From: Rhipidocladum racemiflorum
Taxonomy: Eukaryota > Streptophyta > Magnoliopsida > Poales > Poaceae
Direction: 5' to 3'
DNA length: 64,000 nt
NCBI GenBank assembly: GCA_036346355.1
Contig: CM070572.1
Location: 9,741,001 to 9,805,000 of the forward strand
The notes beneath the pieces were generated by a model that worked only from the letters and a program-made list of their open reading frames with translations, did not search any database and was not told the origin of the DNA. Position numbers and translations under genes: made by a program. Below, one piece after another: positions 36,101 through 48,080 of this stretch; within the stretch, counting starts at the first letter, position 1, and the number at the start of each line of letters is the position of its first letter.

Positions 36101-39100
36101 AATTGATAGGCAACAATGCAACATCACTTGACACGTTAAGCCCCCACCTGTAACTTGGCTGTAAGAACTAAACAAGGGCCTAAAAGTTCGAGACTGAAAC
36201 TTCTTCCTCGAGAGATCCCAATCTAGAAGCCCGTTCACAAGCCGGTTGCTCAGAGTCTCCCGCACGGCGGCGGCTGTCGCGATACAACCACACGACCTGT
36301 TCATATCGCCAGGTACGGCACCGGGCATACACAGTTGTGCCATGTGGATGAAGACTAAAAAGGCCGGATGCCTGTGGAAGAATGACGTAGACTTTTTTTT
36401 TTTTTTTTTGCCCCTGGGCAAGAAGGATTCACCACTTCAAAGCCTGTAAATTGCACCGGGTTCAGAGAAGCGCTTGCAGTTGCAGGACTTGACCTGTTCC
36501 AGGTCAACGGTGCATTCTAGTCAGTAACCGCACAAAGCATTTCAGATGTCTTAAAGTTTGCTGCAAAAACTGGGTACTGAACTTCTGACTACGTTATGAC
36601 AATGCATTACTCAGCAGAATGAATAGGTTGCTTTATAGTCAAGATACACCTCTTTTTTTTTTGTCTTTGTCCGTCCTTGTTGAACGTACAATTGGTCTGA
36701 ACTCTGAAAATGTCGTCATTGACAAATCGAAGCATGACGCGTACACCTGATTTGTACTGTTACGTAGACACGTAGTTTTCAGACACTGAACTGAAACTGA
36801 CACCACGTATGAATCCATAGGCATTACCCGTTTTTTAAGGGCAATACTTATATGCTTTTCTTTTCAATACAATTTGTATAAATCTTCAAGCAAGCGAAAT
36901 GGTAAGTATTTCTCGTCTACCCTTTATTAATATTTTAATATTTATAGAACTTAAAAAAAAGCATAGAAAACACCTCTCGTTTTTTAATAGGAATAATCGA
37001 TAGTCGTCGACACTGACTTTCTGGCTGCATGCAACGAAATTAACCTGTGGGTATGCAGCTTCATCGAGAAGTACGGCACGCATGTGATCGTGGGGCTGAG
37101 CATGGGCGGCCAGGACGTCGTGCATGTGAAGCAGGATAAGTCGTCGCCGCTGTCGCCGTCGGAGATCAAGGAGCATCTGGACAAGCTCGGAGACCAGCTC
37201 TTCACCGGGACGTGCACCATGCCTCCTATGCACTGCAAGTCCAAAGACAAGTTCAAGGTCAAAACTCTAAAAAGTGTCAATTACCGTAGGGGTAGAATTC
37301 ATACTCAAGAACTAAAGTTTTCAAGTTCAAAACAGTGCTTATGCTGAAAATCAGTGACTCTGATGGCAGATACCGGAGGCCTTCAATGTGTTCGATGCAC
37401 AAGTAGCGCAGCAGAGGCTGCAAGGGATCACCACTCTAGCATCATCCAAGGAGGTAACTGACTACATGTTCTTCTCTTGTGATTTAACTGCGAGCTGCTT
37501 CCCTTTGCTTGTGATAACAATTTTAATCAGGTTTAGTTTTTGAGCTCTTTTACGGTACACTAAATTCAATACATACCGTTCATTCTTTTCGATCTATTGG
37601 ATCAGATTAGCTAGTATTTATTTATATTTATTCTGGTGGTAGAGTAGTTGGAATACGCGTAATAAATCTATGATTAGATCTGATTTCTACTGTATACCAT
37701 ATACTACCAGTATAATGCACCGTAAAATTTCGCTAATTTTTAACTGCTGCAGGGAGTGACAGTGTTGTACTCCAAGAGGGGAGGGAACACGATGGTGAGC
37801 AGTTACTCGGAGTGGCTCCTGACCGTGCCGACGATGCCCGATGTGATCAACATCAAGCTTGTGCCAATCACCTCCCTTATCAGGGGCATCGCTGGCACTG
37901 GCTTCCTTTCTCATGCCATCAACCTCTACCTCAGATGTGAGTACAAAACATGTCACATTCATTTAGCCTAAGCATGTGTTAACTGTATCATAAAAATTTT
38001 CTTTCGAGATTACAGGTGCATCAAAAGTGACACATAACAAACCACCAAATGATTGTTACTGACAGATAAGCCTCCTGTAGCTGACCTGAAGTACTTCCTG
38101 GATTTCCAGCACCACAAGTTGTGGGCCCCGGTGCTCGGCGAACTGCCTCTCGGTCCATGCTCGAACCGGCAAGGCTGCAGCCCGGCACTGCATTTCAGCC
38201 TGCTGGGTTCGAAGCTCTATGTCAGCTCAAGTGAGGTCAGAAATCTTCACCCAGTCGTCGTCGATAGCAACCACCTGTAACTTTCTCGACTTAACCCATC
38301 AGTGAAATTAATCAGTCATCTCTGGCAAAAATGCAGGTGATTGTTCCGAAATTGCCGGTTACTGGGATGAGGCTGCACCTGGAGGGCAAGAAAAACAACA
38401 GGTAAGCTAGCCTAGCTAGACAAGTTTACTCGTCAGCCTTAAGTCGAATCACTAACTTGAGCAACTTCCTTGTGGCGTGCCGTGCATCAGGCTGGGCGTC
38501 CACCTGCAGCACCTCTGGACCACCCCGACGTTCATCGCCGTCCGGCCTGACAAGCCGCCGGCGTGGCGAGGGTCCGAGATGGTCTCGGACGACAACTACT
38601 ACGAGCCGGTCCAGTGGCGGATGTTCGCGCACGTCTGCACCGCGCCGGTGAAGTACGACACCCGGTGGTGCGGAGCGGGCGGGCGCCCCTCCGCCTTCAT
38701 CGTGACTGGCGCGCAGCTCCACGTCAAGGCCCACGATTCCACGGACGTGCTGCACCTCAGGCTCCTGTACTCCGAGCTCCCGGAGTACGCCGTCGTGCAG
38801 TCCAAGTGGGCGCGCAACACTGAGAGGCTGTCGAGGAAGTCGACCTTCCTGTCCATGACGTTCGCAGGGTCTTCTTCCGGTGGCGCCCAGAAGGAGGGGC
38901 AGCAACCGGGTTCGCCGGCGGGCGTCGTCAACATCAACTCCGGCCTGTTCGCCGGCGGGCCGCCCGTGCCTGTCGGCGCGCAGAAGATGCTTAAGTTCGT
39001 AGACACCTCGCAGGTGACCATGGGGCCGCAGCACAGCCCCGGGTACTGGCTCGTCACCGGTGCGAGGCTCGACGTCGACAAGGGAAAGATCTCGCTGCAT

Positions 39101-39133
39101 GTCAAGTTCTCCCTGCTCGCTCCGGCTTCTTGA
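33109..39133 (+). CDS. MACPF domain protein (CAD1/NSL1 family, At1g14780-like), 8 exons
   Basis: Plant MACPF proteins (CAD1, NSL1 and relatives) restrain salicylate-linked cell death and immunity; pore formation is known for animal relatives and not shown here. Exons: 33109-33345, 34490-34731, 37059-37257, 37370-37453, 37753-37936, 38066-38235, 38337-38401, 38491-39133. All phases fit and give 607 residues, near the Arabidopsis relative's length. The protein starts MAVAAAEKAVRCLGRGFD, has DLRLKYCKD and VDVNCDKGDRVRFKSD, then the MACPF signature YGTHVIVGLSMGG encoded at the start of exon 3, SSYSEWLLTVP, PITSLIRGI, DLKYFLDFQ, a C-terminal FIVTGAQLHVK segment and GPQHSPGYWLVTGARL, ending LLAPAS. 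No signal peptide or clear membrane helix. Intron 2 is 2.3 kb and full of repeats. CA/TA-rich DNA at 32812-32850 may hold the promoter. The gene looks intact. Confidence 0.94.
33895..34190. repeat. Two copies of a ~140-bp repeat in MACPF intron 1
   Basis: Copies start at about 33895 and 34061. Both run CAATACAAGTTGTATAAATC-like, then AAAGCAA, a GTAAATA stretch, CTATCTACCCTTCATTCAT-like, TTTTAATATTTATA and AACxTxTAAAAA. A third copy lies at 36861-36985 in intron 2. Confidence 0.75.
34880..35840. other. Intron 2 DNA: probable retrotransposon remnant and a GC-rich block
   Basis: 34880-35560 has repeated phrases (TCTCATTAAAAA at 35060 and 35152, both followed by CTCCTCC or TCTTC-like DNA) reminiscent of degraded plant Copia LTRs. 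35560-35840 is a sharply bounded GC-rich block with open frames on both strands, perhaps a captured and decayed gene piece; I do not recognise it. Both are spliced out. Confidence 0.35.
36861..36985. repeat. Third copy of the MACPF intron repeat
   Basis: Same order of motifs as at 33895 and 34061: TCAATACAATTTGTATAAAT, CAAGCAAGC, GGTAAGTA, CTACCCTTTATTAA, TTTTAATATTTATAG. It ends about 70 bp upstream of the exon 3 acceptor at 37058. Confidence 0.7.
37542..37733. repeat. Small hAT-like MITE, TTTTACGGT family, copy 2
   Basis: Ends GAGCTCTTTTACGGT and, inverted, GCGAAATTTTACGGT; flanks TAGTTTTT (37534-37541) and TAATTTTT (37734-37741), an 8-bp TSD with one mismatch. It is in intron 4 of the MACPF gene, in the opposite orientation to the copy at 27625, and ends 20 bp before exon 5. 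Confidence 0.78.
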
Positions 39134-39601
39134 CAAGGTGTTAATTCCAGAGTTTGTACAGTTTTTCTGCTGCTAAATGCTAACCACTTTAAGAACAAGA
39201 CTTCCTGCTTCTCGTTTTTCATTTCTAGTACCATTCTTTTGGATTTTTGGTTTGGATCCTGTGAATGTTGCTGTCCGATGAGTGTAAATTGATATTGAAA
39301 ACAAGAGGTACCGATTTAAAAGAATGCAAGAAAATTAAACCTAGTCATACACTCAAGCTGAACCTGCGTCTTCCATACATTTCAATCAATGCAACACTTG
39401 TCAAACACAAGAACTAGTATGCAAAACCTAGTCATACACAGACATATGGGACCATCTGTTTGTATAACAGTGGGTCAGAGTGTCAAATTCCGAAACGCGA
39501 ATTTTAAAATACTTCAAATTCTGAAAACTCTCTCCCATTCGCAGGCTCGCAACCCCCCAATCCCCACTCGTCCTGTTGCCCCCAGCCGCCGACGCTGCTC
39601 C

Positions 39602-40042
39602 TAGGGTTCAAATTTTCGCCGAAATTTCGCAAAATTTCGGATTTCGGACCCCTCCGAATTCTATAATCCCGGCAAAATTAAAAAAACCCTAAAAAAATTT
39701 AAAAGTGCTACAATACCCTAGAATCTCGCCGAAATTTCGGTGAAATGGACCGAAATTTGTATAAAAGTTGACCGGATTGGGTTCTTCATATCATTTCCCA
39801 CGTGGGACAGTAGGTAGATCATAATTTCTGTGAAGTTGAAAAAACCCTAAAAAATTGAAAGTGTGATAGTACCGAGAAATTTCGCCGAGATTTCGGTTTT
39901 TTGGACGAAATTTCGTCTTTTTTTAGCGAAATTTCGGATTTCTCGGTTAAAAAAAACCGGATTTGAATTTTATCCGAATTTTGTCCGAAATTTCGGATTT
40001 CGACCAGGCCCGAGATGGAGTCCGAAAACGAAATTTGAATCC
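39602..40042. repeat. hAT-like MITE, CAGGGTTCA family, copy 3
   Basis: The left end is TAGGGTTCAAATTTTCG and the right end, inverted, GGATTCAAATTTCG; flanks GCTGCTCC and GCCACTCC share 6 of 8 bases. The interior is dominated by CGAAATTTCGG repeats in both orientations with GTTGACCGG-like phrases. Non-coding. Confidence 0.66.
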
Positions 40043-41168
40043 GCCACTCCGGCCGTTCTCAGCCCAGCTCCAGCCGCTCCCAGCCCCACTTGGCCACTCC
40101 CAGTCGATCCTGCCACTCCGGTCGGTCCCAGCATTGTTCCCAATGTTGCCCCCAGTCGATCCCGCCGCTCCGGCCGCTCCCAGCGTCCTTCCCAGTTGAT
40201 CCTACCTCTCCGAAAGCTCCCAGTCGACGGATCCCCTCTCCTCCTCCACGACCTACTAACCCCAAGGTCTGTATCAAATACAAGCTCATCAATGCTCAGT
40301 ATCACTAAAACTATATAGTTGAATTTTCATCAGTGAAATTGTGTGGGATGCATAAAACTTCACTGTAGATTGCCTAGATCCATTTTGCACCCAAGTATAT
40401 CTTAAATATACAATGCTGCTGCTTGCAGCAAAAGACATGGAGATCGAAAATCCCAAATTATGTGGCTAATCATGTTAACTCTTAGTTTACAAAGAAGATA
40501 ACAGACTATTACTAGTATGACAAAAGGCCCATAAGAGCTAATTTTTTTTGAAAAAACTAACATAAAAGCATGTTCTTTTCATCTTCAGGCTTGTAAGTAT
40601 ACATCAGAAACTAATATATAAGCATGTTTAGTTCAGATTTGGTAATGATAATGTACAAAATGAAAAAAAAAATATAAGCATGTAAATATACATCAGCAAC
40701 TAATTGTGACTCCTAAAATTACATACAATAGGGTTCACATAATAGTCTGAATAGAGAAGCATACTTAATAATCTTTATCTGAATACTAAGCTTTTAGTTG
40801 GTATATTGTAATTGTTGGTGTTGAAATGCTGTAACCGTTTGCTATCATTAGTATATTGTTGATGAAATTTTGATTGTGTTAAGTCTCTCTGGTAGGTAGG
40901 TAGGCCGAGAGAAGCGAGACCTCTGTCATGCCGCTGCTAATTTTCTGTTCTTGTTTAGCTTCTGAGCCCCTGTAATGCGACTGCTATTGTCCTTTCTTAG
41001 TTTCCGAACCTTTTGTTTAATCATATTCTCCACGTTTTAGGGAAGATTGATGTTGAATTGTGTTCATGAATGATATTTGAGTTCCTTTCAGTCATCAACC
41101 CTTGGGAGCTTGTCTTTGTTCTAGTAGTCTAGATGGTGCCTGTTTATGTGTACTGCTTGTTGCTTTTT
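40043..41168. other. No gene recognised
   Basis: 40043-40260 is GC-rich with a degenerate CCGCTCCCAGC repeat of about 20-30 bp; the rest is AT-rich. Nothing recognisable. Confidence 0.4.
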
Positions 41169-41333
41169 TGCCTGTCCATTTTCGGGGATTAATCCCCATC
41201 GGACTCCGTGAACCTGTCAAGGGTCACGGAAAATTAAGCCCCGTGTGCGGGAATGGGATGGGGAAGCCTTGGTTATAGGGGATCGAGGATGGGAGGGCAC
41301 TCCTCACGGGGATTTTCCCCGTTGCCACCCCTA
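41169..41333. repeat. Truncated hAT-like element end
   Basis: The right end, inverted, reads TAGGGGTGGCAACGGGG, a common hAT terminal sequence in plants, followed inward by complementary GGGGATT/AATCCCC stretches. The matching left end and a TSD were not found, so it is incomplete. Confidence 0.5.
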
Positions 41334-41341
41334 GGCAGTAT

Positions 41342-43229
41342 GTCTTACCAAAAGGCAGGAAATAACAGTAGGTTTCATTACAAATCAAAGTACAAGTAGG
41401 TTTATAGAGACTTATACATCACAGATGTAAGCTGTTTAGCAGTTCACTTGACTGCAGTGATCATTCAAGCACCAGAATCGACATGTTTACATCTCAACAA
41501 AAAAAAAAAGAATCGACATGTTTACTGCAAACTTTCAATGTGTGGGAGCAAACCTGTTGGTAATACACAACCGAATCTCAACTTTCGATGTACCCTGTTC
41601 TGGAGAGGCGGCACATCAGGTTGCATTCCTCCTTTCGCTTGATAACCAGCATCTTGCCATTGGTCCTATTTGGCTATTTGGCATAGCTATTCTAAGAAGC
41701 AACTTTTGGTCAGGCTCTATGGCTCATGGGCGGTACTGTTGAATGGTTGGGATGAAGAGGTTTGTTGTTTAACATAGCTTTTATTTAGGCTGGTTGGCTG
41801 TTCTGAATTGAAGAATGTCTTAAATGCCTCTGAAGTAAATGATGGCTTGTTGGATGCCATTTAAAGGATATTACGACTGTATTTACTTCTTCTTTTTTTG
41901 CACATTCGCATAGAAAAATAAATTTATGGATTACGGAGTGAAATGATGGTTTGTTTGGTGCTGATTTTAAATGTGATTTTAAATATCAAACACATCCAAC
42001 AATTTCAGGAGTATATTTTGCTTGAAATAGTATGGACTACTATTTAAGCTCCTAATTTACAACGGAACAAGTAACACAAACACAGAAACCCTAGCACATG
42101 ATTTAGCCAAATTTTAGCATAACCCTGAGAATATACACATCTTTGAAAAAAAATGGAATCTACAAAATTCTGAACATCTATGCATTGTATAAAAAAAATT
42201 ACAACCAAAAGTTTACCCACACACAACCAATTTGCTAATACTACTGTTACTCGTAAATCTGAATATACACATGGACCATATGTTCTTGGTTCCATAACAC
42301 AAAACAAAACCACATCTTTGAGATCTTGTTCACCACTATTCAAATTTCCAATACCTTCAAACCATATGAATGGCATAAAACGCTAGGGTAACAGAGCATC
42401 TCTCTTGGACAAAAACATCAAAGGAAAAACATAAAACGAAAGACCTAAATATAGCAAACAACAACATTCCAGAAATATAAATCTTGCCAATAGATCACAT
42501 GACACTATAAATTGGACAATATCTTGTCTTTAAACACAAATATGATAGGAAAATTGAACAATCTCTTATGAATCCATGTAAAAAAGTTAAACAGACAGCA
42601 ATCATAGAACATATCAATGGTGGCATGCATCCAAGCTAAATCCATGTAGACAGTGTGACCTATTTCATTCTTCAACAAGCAAAATTTCAAGCTAGCTATC
42701 TTGGTAGAGTACTCTGTACTAATAGCATCAGCAAAATAGCTAGCTTGCTATATAGCACTATGTACTGAAAATGAACATCTCAATTCCACGTTACAGATAA
42801 TTTTTTTCAAATTTATAACACATCCCACATTTTTTTGAGGAGGGAGAAACACATCACAAATGACACAAGCACAATTAAACATCACTGAGCCCAATCTTGT
42901 GTCCTGCTGGTGACACATCGCAAATAGCACTAGCACTCACTATGCATCCGCATACATTTGAAAAATCAAAGCACAAAAAATCTCATATCTACCGATTGAG
43001 GGGAGGTGATGGAGGACTACCTTGTTGCGGTGGTGTAGTCAGGCGGAAGTGTGGCATCGACGGAGACCTAGGTGGACGAAGGCATGGCGACGGAGGGAGA
43101 AAACAGAGGCCATCACCGGCAGGAGGGGATTTGGAGGCGCAGAGACCTAGGGCGGCAACACCAAGGGATGGGACAGAGGTCGACGCCGGCGGGAGCAAGC
43201 GGAGGACCATAAACACCAACCCCAACCTT
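41342..43229. other. No gene recognised
   Basis: AT-rich DNA with short overlapping open frames on both strands; a GC-rich stretch at 43000-43220 has long frames on both strands but no domain I know. It is the target region of the MITE at 43238. Confidence 0.4.
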
Positions 43230-43237
43230 AAAGCGCC

Positions 43238-43653
43238 CAGGGTCAACAAAATCGAGCCGGACGATTTTCGGATGAACAGTGATTTTCGATAATCGCAAAA
43301 ATCGAGTCGAAAATCGACCGAAAATCGGATAAAATTCAAAAACCAAATTTTTTTTAAAAAAAATTCAAAAATCGTCGATTTTCGAGGAAAATCAACCGGT
43401 TTTCGTGGAAAATCGACGATTTCTCGTGGAACTTTTTGTGCAATCGATTTTTAGTAGCGATTTTCGACGATTTTTGACGAAAATCTACCGATTTTCGACC
43501 GGTTTTTGACACGTAAATTTTTTCGAATTTTTGAATTTTTTTGAATTATTTTTTGAATCGGATCGGTTTATCGACCGGTTTTTGATATCGGGCCGCGGCG
43601 ATACGACCGAAAATCGCGAAATCGACCGGTTATCGACGATTTTGTGAACCCTG
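43238..43653. repeat. hAT-like MITE, CAGGGTTCA family, copy 4, perfect TSD
   Basis: Ends CAGGGTCAACAAAATCG and, inverted, CAGGGTTCACAAAATCG. AAAGCGCC is exactly duplicated at 43230-43237 and 43654-43661. The interior is a dense mix of AAAATCGACCGG, GATTTTCG and TTTTCGACG motifs. Non-coding, 416 bp. This is the reference copy for the family. Confidence 0.92.
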
Positions 43654-44233
43654 AAAGCGCCTGACTTTACCTTGTAACCAAGCCCGGCACAATGCCGTCC
43701 TCGGCAACGTTGCCGACGAGTGGCGCGCCATGCTCGTGCGCACTTGTGCACGTCGATCGCACAGTTGTTGTCACAACATGCCTTTTCTTCTCTAATCGTC
43801 CGTGTTTTCGCCATGCTAATCACCTTGTGAGCAATTGAAGACAATGCGAGATGGGACAAGACGTTTGGAAATGAGACCATAATGCATGCATCGCATGGCA
43901 TCGCATCGATCGGCTAATCACAACACCACAGCTCCTTTAATTTTGGGTTAGTTCGACATACATATACATACTAGCCTTATCGTGAGATTCGATCAGACCG
44001 ATGACAATTGACACATTGCTTTCTAGTTGCCCCATCACACTTTGGAGTGTCAGTGTCGCCTTGCTGTTTAAGATGGTTATGACCGTTTTGACCTATTGGT
44101 GTAAGATAAATGTCCTTGGGAAAGTATATCTTTCAAGAGCTCGTACTTGCAAGGTTTTTTCCCCAAAAATTGTTCTCTTTAATTCAGAGAGTGGTTTTCC
44201 CATTTGTACATCAACATATATGTATGTTGTTTG

Positions 44234-44783
44234 TAGGAATGAAAACGGGTCGGATATTTCCTGTCCGGATCTGAGATCGGATCTGGTCGGGACCGGATTT
44301 GACTATCCGGTCGGATCCGAGATGGGATCCGGATACTTGAATTCGGATCCGAGATCGGATACAGAGTAGCCAATATCCGGTAAATACGAGACGGGATCCG
44401 GATATTCGGATTTTTCCTATCCAGATTTTTCTAGCAAGGCCCAACCCATTTCATCCCTTTTTTCATAGTCCATTTATATTGACAATTAGTTGGTTCTATT
44501 GATCCTAAAGTAGCATATTCTTTCTATAACGTATACTAGGTTTGATTGATATGTAACTTGCTACTATTGTCATGAACACGTGCGGTTTAATTCAAAATAT
44601 ATTACTCTATATATGCGTGCATTATCTGTATATCTTTATTCGTTTTCGACCCGAATCCATCACATATGTCCCGTATCCGTATCTCGAATAACCCGGATTC
44701 GTATCCGTATCCGGTTCTGAATTTAGGGGAAAAAATATGAATTAGGATACGAGAAGATAAATACCGATCCGTTTTCACCCCTA
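44234..44783. mobile_element. Ac/Ds-like non-autonomous hAT element
   Basis: Ends TAGGAATGAAAACGGGTCGG and, inverted, TAGGGGTGAAAACGGATCGG, close to maize Ac/Ds termini (TAGGGATGAAAACGG). Flanks GTTGTTTG (44226-44233) and GTTGTATA (44784-44791) share the first five bases. Many GGATCCGAGA/TCGGATCC-type subterminal motifs occur, as in Ds elements. No transposase frame; 550 bp. Confidence 0.78.
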
Positions 44784-44791
44784 GTTGTATA

Positions 44792-46699
44792 CCAGTGATT
44801 GTGCTCAGAGATATGTGCTTGGGTGTAGGTTAGAGGGGTGATTAATTCCCCAACCCATAGGCATTATGCCCTACCCAGCCCACTAACTTCCTCTCTCCTT
44901 TGTATCTCTCTCCTTAGTCCACCGATCTCCCTCTCTGTGTTGCTCCATGGCGACTGGCTTTGTGGTGGGATCAGATGCATGCCCGACATCTACTTCGCCT
45001 TTGGCAGACAAGAAGCGGTGGCAAACCGCGACGGGTGGCGGCTAAGGCAACGGATGGTGGCCGGTGAGCCCAACATCTCCCCCAAATCCGAGCTTCCTTG
45101 GCTTGGCTCCTAGGATTCTCGACCGCAAAGCTATGCATGTGGCTGTCATCTCACCATTCGAAGATCGCAAAGCTGTGCCACCACCAAAGACCATGAAGGG
45201 GCGCATTCGGCCGTCATCTCGAGGTCTGGTGCACATGCTCCTCCGCTCAGTGGCGAAGGTAGGATGAAAATGGAGGGTAGCCTCAAAGGATTAATCTAAA
45301 TCGACACAAAGCATAGTCGAGATGAGCTCGCCGTTCATTTGTACATGCGTTTTTTTGCATTTTTGCCTAATCTATCCTCTTTTGCTTCCCTTTTGATAGC
45401 AGTAATTCTCACCGCACTGAATCTAAGTGCACTTATTGGAAGGCGATTAGCCGTAGTATTGACAGCCTTTACTTAGTAGCCTTTGAACATCAGTCAGATT
45501 TGACAAATAAAGGATTCATGGTCGTCTTGAACAAAATTAAAATCACACAAACAACTTTGCAAAATAGAAAAAACAATCTTGCCAAATACAGGCGGCCCTA
45601 AATCAATAGGGGAAGATGTTTGGGCCACCTGAGTGCAAGATTATCGGCCTTCATCAGAAGTTGGAACGGGCTTAGGCTGGCAGTAGTTTTGGATACGATT
45701 TTCATTCATAAAAATCCAGTCCAAAGTGGCCAAGCTATTGCTCGGTTGGCTGGGTGGCGTGGCACGCGTCTAATCTGTTTGTGTTCGAGCGTAGCTCGAT
45801 ACGGGCGCGCGGACAGTCGAGTGCAGCGTGTGGTGAGAGATGTGGGTTTATCGTTTGTAGCATTGTTCCTTTTTTATAATGAATGTTAGAACTGCTGACT
45901 AATTTTTTTTAAAAAAAAAGAAAATCCTATCCGAGACCTTTCTATCGATTTATCCAAGTGCTGTGGGCTTGAATTAAAGCCCCAAAGAGCACGAGACCTT
46001 CCCTCTCACGGCCTGCTTTGCAGAGATGCATCCAAGAACAAACCCCACTATCCAAAGGAGATGCACACGTACTGTTGTACTTGTGCTCAACGATCACAAG
46101 AAAATACTCCAATCCAAGATTTCAACAAAGGGAACAGGATCACACTTAACGCCATCAAGTACTACTGATAATTGCCCGCTCAAGGAAACATAAATACAGT
46201 ACTATCCAACACAAGTACTTTCTTAACGTACACATCACTTGTTTTTCAAGAAAAAAAACGTGTACTAGTATATCCAGTCAACGACCAGCTAGAAGCGGTC
46301 AGATGTACGTAACGAGGAGCTGCTTGGCCATTCGGCGGTTGACCATACATTCTATTCTAGTGTTGATATCCTAAGTAACAACTTTGTTGAACAAACGAAT
46401 GCTGCCTAGTTCTCAACCCATGGAACACCTGTATCTGTGAATCGTGAATTCGTGATGCGTTGCAACTTGCAGCAAATGAAATCCGTGTACGTACTTGTTA
46501 AACATCTCCCTTGTTAATTCTATTCTTAGTATTGATATCCTAATTAACAATTTTGCAATTTTTGTTTTCCGAGTATTAAAACCACAGTTCATTTTTTAAA
46601 AAAATATTATTTAAAAAAATTCGAGCCTTGAACACAGCAATAATACGTAGGCAGGGAATTCCCATTGGATGAAACATGTAAGAGAATTGCTTACTCTAA
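44792..46699. other. No gene recognised
   Basis: Mixed DNA with short open frames on both strands; none carries a domain I recognise. Confidence 0.4.
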
Positions 46700-46914
46700 G
46701 TGAAATTTTACGGTGTATTATACTATACTGTATGGCGGGCATTAGAAATCATATTTAGCCATTGATTTTTTTGGATGTTCCTAGGTACTACTTTAATATT
46801 AAAGAAAATATAAATAAATACTAGCTAATATGACTATTGGATATAAACAATTCTAATTGAATTTATACCATGAAAGATATACTCTGACGTTGGTATGGCA
46901 CCGTGAAGAATCGA
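46700..46914. repeat. Small hAT-like MITE, TTTTACGGT family, copy 3
   Basis: Left end GTGAAATTTTACGGT; right end, inverted, TCGATTCTTCACGGT. After the left end it shares GTATTATACTATACTGTATGG-like DNA with the other copies, but I found no TSD. A weak relative starts at about 49448 (AATTACGGTACAGTG). Confidence 0.55.
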
Positions 46915-47054
46915 GTTGCGAAAAAGAATGATTGGATCAGTATTTTAGCAGTGGCTTACGGATCACGCAGGCGAAATTGATTGCAAGATAACGTTGCATC
47001 TGGCACACTACAGGTTCTGTACATTTCTATTTCCATCGTATATATTTTGTAGTA

Positions 47055-47312
47055 CTCTATCGGTCCAAATTTATAAGATATATTTTTAAATGATTACATC
47101 AATAAATATAGGACATATTTCATATTCAAATATAAAATTAGTATGATGTTCTCTTTATACCCGTAAATAAATATCCACCTTTAATTTATATTCTCTACAT
47201 ACATTAAATATAATACTTAATGATAATAATTAGAGGTAATACAATTATTTTTATTTTTTTTTTGGTTTATATGATAAGAAAAAATACGTGTTATAAACTT
47301 GGTAGGAGGGAG
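47055..47312. repeat. Stowaway-like MITE (Tc1/mariner type)
   Basis: The right end, inverted, is CTCCCTCCTACCAAGTTTAT and the left end CTCTATCGGTCCAAATTTAT; TA flanks both sides (47053-47054 and 47313-47314). CTCCCTCCGTCC-like ends with a TA target are the signature of grass Stowaway elements. The interior is AT-rich and non-coding. Confidence 0.82.
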
Positions 47313-48080
47313 TAGTACGGGAGAACACCAAATCATGATCCCCTCTGTACGTGTTGCAGCCCCCTCATTTTCTATTGTTGTACTAGACTACCATTAGCCG
47401 TTCGTTGATCTGAAATCAATTAGGAGTAGGTATCAGTCATGGCAACTTGCAGCACAGACGGTGATGGCGCGAGGACGAGTTGTGCGGGCGAGTTCCACAC
47501 GCCACGCCAGTTTATTAGTTCACTATAAATTAATAATAAATTAAAAGTTAGTTTGTATAATAATTTTCTTTAAAAGTTATCTTTAGATGTTATACAATAA
47601 CTATTTTTTCTCTCCTGTATATAAATAATTTACCTATCTCTTGTATATAAATGATTTACTTATGCTCAAGTGTAGAGCTGGCTACTAAATAAAAGTCATA
47701 TCTCTTCTCTGTCTTTTTTTCTCGTTCTTTCATATAGATAATAATTGATGTGTACATGCTAAGAACTAGCTGAGATGGTCTTATTATACATGTGGCGCGA
47801 TTAAACTAACCATTTAACGCGAGTAATCTAATCATTGCAAGTGTTTACCACGTTACCTGTCTGCACTTTCGAAGCCCATAAGACAATCCTCGGATTGATC
47901 CCTTGATCACGTCGTGCCATTCCAGCTAATCGATCTTCCCATCCAATCGTGTTATGAGAAAACGAATTACAGAGCAACCAATGCAGCTAAGGTTCTACTA
48001 ACCTTATCTTTGACCGGGTGCTCTCAAAGATTTCTCCGAATTTTGTAAGTGGTATATTTCTACTTTTTAACGAGGCAATT
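47313..48080. other. No gene recognised
   Basis: AT-rich intergenic DNA; the duplicated phrase CTGTATATAAATxATTTACxTAT at 47610 and 47645 may belong to another old MITE. Confidence 0.35.

Noticed and set aside
41169..41333. Complete hAT MITE
   Set aside because: Only one TAGGGGTGGCAACGGGG end is present; the other end and TSD are missing, so listed as truncated.
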